From Acidobacteriota bacterium (GTDB lineage Bacteria; Acidobacteriota; Terriglobia; Terriglobales; Acidobacteriaceae), in contig JAJZJJ010000233.1 of the NCBI GenBank assembly GCA_021810175.1, positions 1-5,697 of the forward strand: a stretch of 5,697 nt of DNA, given 5' to 3'. Positions 1 through 5,555 of this stretch are shown here, piece after piece. The notes below the pieces were generated by a model. It saw only the letters and a program-made list of their open reading frames with translations, was not told the DNA's origin and made no database searches. The stretch's first letter is position 1. Each line of letters starts with the position of its first letter. The position numbers and the translations under genes are program-made.

Positions 1-1692
1 GGGCGCGGTGCTATGGGCTGGGGCTTCGCTGGCGAAGGGGTTGAAGGATGTGGGGTCGAAGTTAGTGTCTTCTTCGGCGGGGGTGAGGGCGAGGGTGGTT
101 TGGGCGGAGTCGCCGAAGTCGAAGGACGTATCGGGATCGGTGTTGGGGCTCGCGTCGGCGGGGAAGTTGGTGTCGTCTGAGATGGGCGGCTCGGCGGCGG
201 ATTCTGCGCCGGGCGCTACGTCTTCAGAGAGTTTGTCCGCGAAGTTGGGCGCGAGCATGGCGCGAGCGTCTTCGATGAGCTGCTGGAATTCAGCCAGGGC
301 GTGGAGGGCGCGGGCGGAGAGCAGCTTCTCGCGGCGGGCGTGGGAGATGGCGTTCCAGGAGCTTGAGCCGGTTTCAAGCGCGATGCGCTCGATGGTTTCG
401 AGAGTGGTTTTGCCGATGCCGCGGGGCGGAGTGTTGATGCAGCGCTGGAGGGCGATGGAGTCGTTTGGGTTTTTGACGAGCTTGAGGTAGCTGAGGAGGT
501 CCTTGATTTCGGCGCGCTCGTAAAACGAAAAGCCGCCAACCATGGTGTAGCTGATGCCATAGCGGCGCATGGCTTCTTCGACGAGGCGGGACTGCGAGTT
601 GGTGCGGTAGAGGACGGCGGCGCGGGGCTGGTCGTCGGATTCTCCGGCCTTGCGGAGATATTTGTTGATGGAGTCGGCGATGAAGAGGGCTTCGTTTTCG
701 CCGTCCGGCGCTTCGTAATAGCCGATGAGTGCGCCGCCTTCGCGGGAAGTCCAGAGCTGCTTACCCTTGCGCTGGGCGTTACGGGAGACGACAGCGGAAG
801 CGGCCTCAAGAATGACCTGGGTGGAGCGGTAATTCTGCTCCAGCCGGATGGTTTTGGCGCTGGGGAAATCTTTCTCGAACTCGAGGATGTTGCGAATGTC
901 TGCTCCACGCCAGGAGTAGATGCTCTGGTCTTCGTCGCCGACGACGCAGACGTTTTGTTTAGGACCGGCGAGGAGCTTCATGAGCTCGTACTGGGGGCGG
1001 TTGGTGTCCTGATATTCGTCGATGAGTAGGTACTGGTAGCGGCGGTTATAGCGCTCGCGGATTTCCGCGGAGGATTTGAGGACGCGGACGGCTTCGAGGA
1101 GGAGGTCATCGAAGTCGAGGGCGTTGTTGGTGCGGAGCTCCTTGCGGTAGGCCTCGAAGATGTGGGCGACGCGCTCGCTGACGGGGTCGGCGGACTGGAG
1201 GTAGTACTCCTGGGGATCGATCATGTGGTTTTTGGCCCAGGAGATTTTGGAGAGCACGGTGCGCGGGGTGAGCTGCTTGTCGTCGAGGTTCATGCGGCGC
1301 ATGATCTGCTTGACGAGGGATTGCTGCTCGTTTTCGTCGTAGATGGCGAAGGTTTTGGTGAGGCCTTCGTTGCCGATGCGGAGGGATTCGATGTCTCGCC
1401 GGAGCAGGCGCACGCAGAAGGAGTGAAAGGTGGCGAGCAGAGGCTTGGCAAGGGTGGCGTGGCCGATGAGAGCGTCGACGCGCTCGGCCATTTCGCGGGC
1501 GGCCTTGTTGGTAAAGGTGACGGCGAGGATGGAGTCGGGGGCGACGCCGCGCTCCTGAATGAGATAGGCGATGCGGTGGGTAATGACGCGAGTTTTGCCG
1601 GAGCCTGCGCCCGCAAGGATGAGGACGGGGCCGTCGACGTTTTCGACGCCGGCGCGCTGTTGCGGATTGAGCTTGTCGAGTAATTGCTGCAA
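1..1692 (-). CDS. uvrD: UvrD/PcrA-type superfamily 1 DNA helicase, N-terminal part (runs off left edge)
   Basis: ATP-driven 3'-5' DNA helicase/translocase of nucleotide excision and mismatch repair and of clearing replication obstacles, acting in the cytoplasm. Translating the minus strand from 1692 gives 564 codons without a stop. Motifs appear in family order: Q motif LNPQQRAGV (residues 8-16), Walker A AGAGSGKT (27-34), motif Ia TFTNKAAREM (59-68), TFHSFC (88-93), Walker B DEYQDT (225-230), motif III GDEDQSIYSWRG (252-263), motif IV RLEQNYRST (283-291), then GGFSFYERAE (about 386-395). Motifs V and VI must lie beyond the edge. The start is TTG at 1692-1690: an in-frame TAA lies eight codons upstream, no ATG or GTG intervenes, and AGGA sits 8 nt before it. 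Oddity: from about residue 493 to the edge the 2B-subdomain sequence gives way to an acidic Asp/Thr/Pro/Ala-rich segment. UvrD and PcrA cannot be told apart from this part alone; Rep is less likely. Confidence 0.95.
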   Translation of the reverse strand, partial: MQQLLDKLNPQQRAGVENVDGPVLILAGAGSGKTRVITHRIAYLIQERGVAPDSILAVTFTNKAAREMAERVDALIGHATLAKPLLATFHSFCVRLLRRDIESLRIGNEGLTKTFAIYDENEQQSLVKQIMRRMNLDDKQLTPRTVLSKISWAKNHMIDPQEYYLQSADPVSERVAHIFEAYRKELRTNNALDFDDLLLEAVRVLKSSAEIRERYNRRYQYLLIDEYQDTNRPQYELMKLLAGPKQNVCVVGDEDQSIYSWRGADIRNILEFEKDFPSAKTIRLEQNYRSTQVILEAASAVVSRNAQRKGKQLWTSREGGALIGYYEAPDGENEALFIADSINKYLRKAGESDDQPRAAVLYRTNSQSRLVEEAMRRYGISYTMVGGFSFYERAEIKDLLSYLKLVKNPNDSIALQRCINTPPRGIGKTTLETIERIALETGSSSWNAISHARREKLLSARALHALAEFQQLIEDARAMLAPNFADKLSEDVAPGAESAAEPPISDDTNFPADASPNTDPDTSFDFGDSAQTTLALTPAEEDTNFDPTSFNPFASEAPAHSTAP

Positions 1693-1700
1693 GGCGGGGT

Positions 1701-1704
1701 TCCT
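1701..1704 (-). promoter_or_regulatory. Ribosome binding site deciding the TTG start of the helicase
   Basis: On the minus strand AGGA lies 8 nt upstream of the TTG codon at 1692-1690. With the in-frame stop TAA further upstream and no ATG or GTG between, it supports the unusual TTG start. Confidence 0.55.
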
Positions 1705-1710
1705 GCTTCT

Positions 1711-1716
1711 ATTTTA
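1711..1716 (-). promoter_or_regulatory. Candidate -10 box (TAAAAT) for the helicase gene
   Basis: The minus strand reads TAAAAT, one mismatch from TATAAT, in an otherwise GC-rich 89-bp gap. It would place the transcript start near 1704 and leave a leader of roughly 12 nt. No recognisable -35 box is present at the usual spacing. This is a sequence resemblance only. Confidence 0.35.
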
Positions 1717-1781
1717 CCGGCTGGATTTGAGGCGCGCCGGGATGCTGGACCGGCGTGGAAAAACGGGATAGCGTCAAAGGC

Positions 1782-2576
1782 ATGAACGGAGTGGAGTTAT
1801 CCCTTGAGGGGAAGGTTGTGCTGGTGACGGGCGGCTCGCGCGGGATTGGGCGGGCGACGGTGGGGCTGTTTCACAAGGCGGGCGCGAAGGTTGCGTTCAA
1901 TTATTTGCAGGCGAAGGCGCAGGCCGAGGAAGTGGTGGCGCTGTGCGGCGGTGCGGAGTGGTGCCGGGCGTTTCAGCAGGAACTGTTGATGCCGGCGGAC
2001 GGGCGCAAGCTGGTGGCCGCTGTGGTGGCGGCGTTCGGGCGTCTGGATGCGCTGGTGGTGAATCACGGGATATGGCCGCCGGAGGATGTGGGGATTTCCG
2101 CGATGACCGACGAGCAGTGGCATCGGACGATTGCGGTGAACCTGGACAGCGCGTTTGGGCTGATTCAGGCGGCGGTGGCGCAGATGGAGAAGCAAGGCAG
2201 GCCAGCGCACGGAGCGGCGGCCGGGCATGTGGTGCTGGTGAGCTCGACGGCGGGGCAACGGGGCGAGGCTTTCCATGCGGATTATGCGGCGAGCAAGGGC
2301 GCGCTGATCAGCATGACGAAGGGGCTGGCGACGGAGCTGGCTGCGAAGGGAATCTATGTGAATTGCGTGGCGCCGGGCTGGGTGATGACGGATATGAGCG
2401 CTCCTGCACTGGCGGATGCGCATACGCGGGAGAAGATTTTCTCGGCGATACCGCTGGGGAGGGTGGCGGACCCGATGGAGGTGGCGGGGCCGATTGTCTT
2501 TTTGTGCACGCCGTATGCCGGGTTCATGACGGGCGAGATTGTGAACGTGAACGGCGGCGCGGTGCTGGTGGGGTAG
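1782..2576 (+). CDS. Short-chain dehydrogenase/reductase (SDR), FabG-like
   Basis: A 264-residue classical SDR, a cytoplasmic NAD(P)(H)-dependent oxidoreductase; the substrate cannot be read from sequence. It shows the Rossmann dinucleotide motif TGGSRGIG (residues 16-23), the catalytic tetrad N120, S155, Y168 and K172 (YAASK, with the usual 13-residue Ser-Tyr spacing), and a typical C-terminal end GEIVNVNGG. Length fits the family (about 250). Two cofactor-contact spots are atypical: NHG at 94-96 instead of the usual N-A-G, and Q-E-L near 66-68 where an Asp-hydrophobic pair is normal. I chose ATG at 1782 because it puts the first beta strand at the usual distance; GTG at 1755 (nine residues longer) and GTG at 1791 are alternatives, and none has a good ribosome binding site. 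It resembles 3-ketoacyl-ACP reductase, but no fatty-acid genes are adjacent, so fabG is not assigned. It is probably co-transcribed with the next gene, 11 nt away. Confidence 0.9.
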   Translation: MNGVELSLEGKVVLVTGGSRGIGRATVGLFHKAGAKVAFNYLQAKAQAEEVVALCGGAEWCRAFQQELLMPADGRKLVAAVVAAFGRLDALVVNHGIWPPEDVGISAMTDEQWHRTIAVNLDSAFGLIQAAVAQMEKQGRPAHGAAAGHVVLVSSTAGQRGEAFHADYAASKGALISMTKGLATELAAKGIYVNCVAPGWVMTDMSAPALADAHTREKIFSAIPLGRVADPMEVAGPIVFLCTPYAGFMTGEIVNVNGGAVLVG

Positions 2577-2579
2577 AGG
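2576..2579 (+). promoter_or_regulatory. Ribosome binding site overlapping the reductase stop codon
   Basis: GAGG begins at the last base of the reductase TAG and lies 8 nt before the ATG at 2588. The overlap fixes the start of the next gene and suggests translation of the two genes is linked. Confidence 0.65.
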
Positions 2580-2587
2580 TCTTTGCG

Positions 2588-3412
2588 ATGAAGCGGTGTC
2601 TAGCAGTGGTGCTGGGGCTATTTGTCACTGTTTCTGTGGCGTATGCGCAAAGCGGGATTGGAGTTGGCGCGGCGGATGCGGGATCGGGACAGGGTTCGGG
2701 GCTGGGTTCGCACAAAGGGCGCGAGCTGCTGAAGGAGATGGTGCAGGCGCTGGGGGGCCAGAAGTGGCTCGATATGAAGAATGCGTATCACGAAGGGCGC
2801 ATCGCCGGGTACTTTCAGGGGCGGCCTGACGATTCGCTGCAGATGTATTTTGACTGGCGGGAGCCGCTGGGGCCGGAGCGCGAAGAATTGACGAAAAAGC
2901 GCGACGTGGTGGAGATGTACACGGGCGACAGTTGCACGGAGATCGACTACAAGGGCGCGCACCCTCAGATGAAGAAGATTTGCGAGAGCTACCTGCGGCG
3001 GCGGAAGCACAGCATCGGTCAGGCGGTGCGGGTGTGGCTGAAAGAGCCCGGAACGATTGTGGAATACGACGGGCAGAAGCTGTCAGAAAACCACCTGGTG
3101 GACCAGGTGACGCTGATCAGCGAGGACAACGACAGCATCACTATCCAGCTGCATGAGTACTCGCACTTGCCGATGGAGGTGAGCTACGAGTGGCGGGATC
3201 CGGTGTATCACGACATGGACAAGGACGTGGTGCAGTTCTCGGACTACCACATGATCGACGGGATCGCTACGCCGTTGACGATCACCTACATTCACAACGG
3301 ATTGATGACCGAGCAGCGGTTTGTGTATTTCGCGGCGTACAACGTGAAGCTGCCTCCGGCCGGGTTCAGCATCGCCAAGACGGTGCAGCAGATTGTGAAG
3401 AAGTACAAGTAG
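2588..3412 (+). CDS. Exported protein of unknown function, LolA-like in appearance
   Basis: A 274-residue protein of unassigned function. It opens with a clear Sec signal peptide: MKR, a hydrophobic stretch at residues 5-18 and a likely cut after AYA (18-20), followed by a Gly/Ser/Ala-rich linker to about residue 41. The mature part starts with a helix resembling LLKEMVQALGG (47-57) and continues with alternating strands, including ELTKKRDVVEMYTGD (100-114), a basic YLRRRKHS (135-142) and THLP-like SHLPMEVSYEWRDP. This pattern recalls periplasmic proteins annotated in Acidobacteria as outer-membrane lipoprotein-sorting (LolA/LolB-fold) proteins; that is inference, not proof of a lipoprotein carrier role. 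Two mature-domain cysteines, C116 and C132, could form a disulfide. The early Cys4 is not in a lipobox. The start ATG has a good ribosome binding site. It is encoded 11 nt after the SDR gene and likely shares its transcript. Confidence 0.8.
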   Translation: MKRCLAVVLGLFVTVSVAYAQSGIGVGAADAGSGQGSGLGSHKGRELLKEMVQALGGQKWLDMKNAYHEGRIAGYFQGRPDDSLQMYFDWREPLGPEREELTKKRDVVEMYTGDSCTEIDYKGAHPQMKKICESYLRRRKHSIGQAVRVWLKEPGTIVEYDGQKLSENHLVDQVTLISEDNDSITIQLHEYSHLPMEVSYEWRDPVYHDMDKDVVQFSDYHMIDGIATPLTITYIHNGLMTEQRFVYFAAYNVKLPPAGFSIAKTVQQIVKKYK

Positions 3413-3513
3413 GGGCCGGCCGTTCAGGGGACTTGCCGGACTCGCCCGGGGTCGTGGCATTCCCAGTTTGTTCGAGACAGGGAGGCGCGGGTCTTTGGGG
3501 CGAGAATAGAGAT
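3413..3513. other. Intergenic spacer before pncA
   Basis: A 101-bp gap with a GGCCGGCC palindrome at 3415-3422 just after the previous stop. No hairpin followed by a T-run is present, so I do not call a terminator. A GAGAAT hexamer at 3502-3507 matches the -10 consensus at four of six positions and is too weak to call. Confidence 0.4.
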
Positions 3514-4128
3514 ATGGAGATACGCGTGAGCGATGTGCTGATCGTGGTGGATGTGCAGAATGATTTCTGCCCGGGCGGAGCGCTGGCGGTTCCGAAGGGC
3601 GATGAGGTGATTGCGCCGATTCTGCGCGCGGCGCCGCGGTTTGCGCACATTGTGCTGACGCAGGACTGGCATCCGGCGGGGCACTGGTCATTTGCGACGG
3701 CGCACCCGGGGCGCGAGCCGCTGGAGACGGTGGAGATGGCGTATGGGGAGCAGACGCTGTGGCCGGAGCATTGCGTGCAGGGGACGTGGGGCGCGGAGCT
3801 GCATCCGGAGCTGGATTTGCCGCAGGCGGAGCTGATTTTGCGCAAGGGCTTCCGGGCGGAGGTGGATTCGTATTCGGCGTTTTATGAGAATGACCGGCAG
3901 ACGGAGACGGGGCTGGCGGGATACCTGCGCGAGCGCGGGTTGAAGCGGGCGTTCTTTGCGGGACTGGCGTACGACTTTTGCGTGGGGTTTTCGGCGCTGG
4001 ATGCGAGGGAACTGGGGCTGGAGACGGTAGTGTTGCCGGAGGCGTGCCGGGCGATTGATCTGGCGGGTTCGGCCAGTGAGATGAAGGCGAGGCTGCGCGC
4101 AGCCGGTGCGGTGGAGGCGCGGCTGTGA
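3514..4128 (+). CDS. pncA: Nicotinamidase (nicotinamide deamidase)
   Basis: Hydrolyses nicotinamide to nicotinate and ammonia in the cytoplasm, feeding the Preiss-Handler route of NAD+ salvage; enzymes of this family often also accept pyrazinamide. The 204-residue protein has the complete isochorismatase-fold active site: catalytic triad D13 (VDVQNDF), K111 (RKGF) and C156 (DFCVG), and metal ligands D51 and H53 (TQDWHP) with H86 (WPEHCVQGT). Length matches family members of about 200-215 residues. Ahead of the catalytic Cys it reads LAYDFCV, with Tyr where the textbook motif has Thr; I regard this as a subfamily variant. The start is ambiguous: ATG at 3514 has little Shine-Dalgarno sequence, whereas GTG at 3526 (four residues shorter) has GGAGA 5 nt upstream. 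No other NAD-salvage gene lies within the window. Confidence 0.95.
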   Translation: MEIRVSDVLIVVDVQNDFCPGGALAVPKGDEVIAPILRAAPRFAHIVLTQDWHPAGHWSFATAHPGREPLETVEMAYGEQTLWPEHCVQGTWGAELHPELDLPQAELILRKGFRAEVDSYSAFYENDRQTETGLAGYLRERGLKRAFFAGLAYDFCVGFSALDARELGLETVVLPEACRAIDLAGSASEMKARLRAAGAVEARL

Positions 4129-4138
4129 GGGGTGCGGA

Positions 4139-4144
4139 TATACT
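4139..4144 (+). promoter_or_regulatory. Candidate -10 box (TATACT) for the small gene and VWFA gene
   Basis: TATACT matches TATAAT at five of six positions. Its last base is 7 nt before the A of the ATG at 4151, the distance at which transcription normally begins, so the mRNA could start at the start codon itself. There is no recognisable -35 box or extended -10 TG. Confidence 0.4.
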
Positions 4145-4150
4145 CGGGGC

Positions 4151-4402
4151 ATGATGGGGGCGGTTCGGTTCTTGTGGAATATAACGCGCGGCCACCGGTT
4201 GCGGCCGTGGAGGAGCGAGCTGCTGAAGTGGCGGATCGAGACGTATTCGGGAATTCCCGCGGAGACGCTGGACCGTCGCGCAGTGATGGATTTTCTTTGG
4301 CATGAGCGCAAGGGCCTGAAGCGATTTCTGGCCTGGACCAATGAGATGGACGGTTATCGCAGACAAGCGATTCGGGCACAGCATCATCAGGAGCAGCGTT
4401 GA
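4151..4402 (+). CDS. Small Trp/Arg-rich protein of unknown function
   Basis: I cannot assign a function. The 83-residue product is basic (14 Arg and 3 Lys against 9 acidic residues) and contains five tryptophans (residues 9, 20, 27, 50, 62). Recognisable stretches are RFLWNITRGHRLRPW (6-20), WRIETYSG (27-34), DFLWHERKGLKRFLAW (47-62) and a polar tail rich in His, Gln and Arg. No signal peptide or membrane segment is evident, so it is probably a small cytoplasmic helical protein. I believe similar short proteins occur in other acidobacterial genomes, but this is from memory. Evidence that it is real: it fills the gap between two genes, its stop overlaps the start of the VWFA gene, and the downstream ribosome binding site lies inside its last codons. 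The start is ATG 4151 or the adjacent ATG 4154; neither has a proper Shine-Dalgarno sequence, in line with a possible leaderless transcript. Confidence 0.7.
   Translation: MMGAVRFLWNITRGHRLRPWRSELLKWRIETYSGIPAETLDRRAVMDFLWHERKGLKRFLAWTNEMDGYRRQAIRAQHHQEQR
4389..4393 (+). promoter_or_regulatory. Ribosome binding site supporting the TTG start of the VWFA gene
   Basis: AGGAG lies 5 nt upstream of TTG at 4399-4401, inside the coding region of the small gene. It decides the TTG start, which overlaps the TGA stop at 4400-4402 as TTGA. Confidence 0.7.
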
Positions 4403-5493
4403 GATACGGGTTTTGGCGGGTAGCGTTGGCTGGCCGGGTGGCGGTGCTGGTGGTTCTGGGAGTGATGGCGTGCGGAGCAGCGCGGGCGCAGGAGCCGTTT
4501 CCGGGCGAGCCGCCGCCGGGCGCGAAGGTGCATCATCCACGCTTCCCGGAAAGGATGTTGCCGCCGCAGGGGGATCCGGGCATACCGACGCTGAAGGTGA
4601 CGAGCAACCTGGTGCTGGTGCCGACGCTGGTGGAGCAGCCGGACGGGCGGACGGTGTACGACCTGAAGGCCAACGATTTCACGGTGCTGGACAACGGAAT
4701 TCCACAGAGGGTGCACCTGGACAGCGACATGGACCTGGCGCCGGTGTCGATGGTGGTGTGCGTACAGCGTGGGCGCGACGCCCCGATGGTGCAAGAGGAG
4801 ATTGCGCAACTGGGGCCGCTGCTACGGTTGTTTGTGGGCGGCGGGAACGGAGATGTGGCGCTGGTGGAGTTTGATTCGAGGCCGGTGTATCTGGATGCGT
4901 TTTCTCCGGATCTGGCGCCGGTGGAGAATGATCTGGCGAACATGCAGCCGGGCGACGGCGGCGCGGCGATCATGGATGCGGTGGGATTCTCACTGGATTT
5001 GCTGGCGCAGCAGCCGGCGGACCACAGGAAGATTCTGCTGCTGGTGAGCGAGTCGCGGGATCACGGCAGCGTGCATGTGACGATTCCGTCTCTGGTGCAA
5101 CGGATTGGGGAGAGCAACACGCTGGTGCTGAGCCTGATTTTTTCTCCAGCGCGGGCCGAGCTGGGTTTTGGCTGGCGGCACGGTGGAGGATTTCATGGGG
5201 ACTCGGGGAACCTGCTGGCGCCGCTGCTGATGGCGTACAACGCGATGCGGAAGAATGTTCCGCGGTCACTGGTGGAGATGAGCGGCGGCGAGTATGCGGA
5301 TTTCTCGCGGGACAAGCGCTTTCAGATGGACGTGGTGCAGCTGGCGAACGATGCCCTGAACCGCTACCTGCTGAGTTTTCATCCGAATAACCTGACTGCC
5401 GGGCTGCATCACCTGAAGGTGATGGTGAATATCAGCGAGAAGGCCAGAGTGATCTACCGGACGAGCTATTGGGCTCCGGGGCCGAGCGGTTGA
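4399..5493 (+). CDS. Exported VWFA-related domain protein (acidobacterial family)
   Basis: A 364-residue protein of the family annotated as 'VWFA-related domain, Acidobacterial', whose physiological role is unknown. It begins with a Sec signal peptide: a hydrophobic segment at residues 14-24 and a likely cut after ARA (28-30). C25 follows V-M-A, a poor lipobox, so a lipoprotein is possible but less likely. After a Pro-rich stretch (33-63) comes the family signature with LVLVPTLV (71-78) and DLKANDFTVLDNG (88-100). The von Willebrand A-like Rossmann domain follows: PVSMVVCVQ (115-123), DVALVEFDSRP (152-162), GDGGAAIMDAV (185-195), RKILLLVSESRDHGS (210-224), and a final helix ending in YLLSFHPNN (323-331). 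The residues that normally form the metal-ion-dependent adhesion site are not conserved: DxSxS reads Q123-G125-D127. The start is TTG, which preserves the signal peptide and has a good ribosome binding site. It is translationally coupled to the preceding small gene. Confidence 0.9.
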   Translation: MRYGFWRVALAGRVAVLVVLGVMACGAARAQEPFPGEPPPGAKVHHPRFPERMLPPQGDPGIPTLKVTSNLVLVPTLVEQPDGRTVYDLKANDFTVLDNGIPQRVHLDSDMDLAPVSMVVCVQRGRDAPMVQEEIAQLGPLLRLFVGGGNGDVALVEFDSRPVYLDAFSPDLAPVENDLANMQPGDGGAAIMDAVGFSLDLLAQQPADHRKILLLVSESRDHGSVHVTIPSLVQRIGESNTLVLSLIFSPARAELGFGWRHGGGFHGDSGNLLAPLLMAYNAMRKNVPRSLVEMSGGEYADFSRDKRFQMDVVQLANDALNRYLLSFHPNNLTAGLHHLKVMVNISEKARVIYRTSYWAPGPSG

Positions 5494-5542
5494 AGGGCTG
5501 GACATGGCGCGAGAACCAGCAACGCTGCAATCGAAAAACGAG

Positions 5543-5547
5543 AGGAG
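5543..5547 (+). promoter_or_regulatory. Ribosome binding site for the dienelactone hydrolase gene
   Basis: AGGAG lies 8 nt before the ATG at 5556, within a purine-rich stretch; this is the best Shine-Dalgarno match in the window. The 62-bp gap after the VWFA gene shows no terminator hairpin, so read-through from upstream is possible. Confidence 0.7.
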
Positions 5548-5555
5548 AAGCTGGA

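Larger units (their letters stand above)
1693..1781. other. Divergent intergenic region between helicase and reductase
   Basis: The two genes are transcribed away from each other, so this gap must hold both promoters unless transcription of the reductase starts elsewhere. Besides the minus-strand TAAAAT, there is a GGCGCGCC palindrome at 1731-1738 and a weak 5-bp inverted repeat, CCGGC at 1717-1721 with GCCGG at 1736-1740. I found no convincing plus-strand promoter for the reductase. Confidence 0.4.

Noticed and set aside
8..490. Long plus-strand reading frame opposite the helicase
   Set aside because: It is antisense to a clearly conserved helicase frame, has low-complexity Ser/Ala/Gly-rich translation and no family motif. 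Antisense frames of this size are expected in GC-rich DNA with this codon bias.
1162..1683. 173-codon plus-strand reading frame rich in Gly, Asp and Val
   Set aside because: It lies wholly opposite helicase motifs Q to Ib. Its regular composition comes from mirroring C-ending codons on the minus strand; no ribosome binding site or family resemblance.
1717..1740. CCGGC/GCCGG inverted repeat as an operator in the divergent region
   Set aside because: Five-base arms made only of G and C are expected by chance at this base composition.
1943..2587. Apparent N-terminal extension of the LolA-like protein upstream of 2588
   Set aside because: The upstream frame overlaps the SDR gene and gives a Gly/Ala/Arg-rich nonsense sequence. 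The ATG at 2588 has a ribosome binding site and starts a proper signal peptide.
3413..3445. Possible terminator around the GGCCGGCC palindrome after the LolA-like gene
   Set aside because: The palindrome has no loop, the wider CCGGC/GCCGG pairing is short, and no T-run follows.
3083..4540. 485-codon minus-strand reading frame
   Set aside because: It runs antisense across the LolA-like gene, pncA, the small gene and part of the VWFA gene, all supported by motifs or gene context. Its translation is Pro/Ala/Ser/His-rich without domains.
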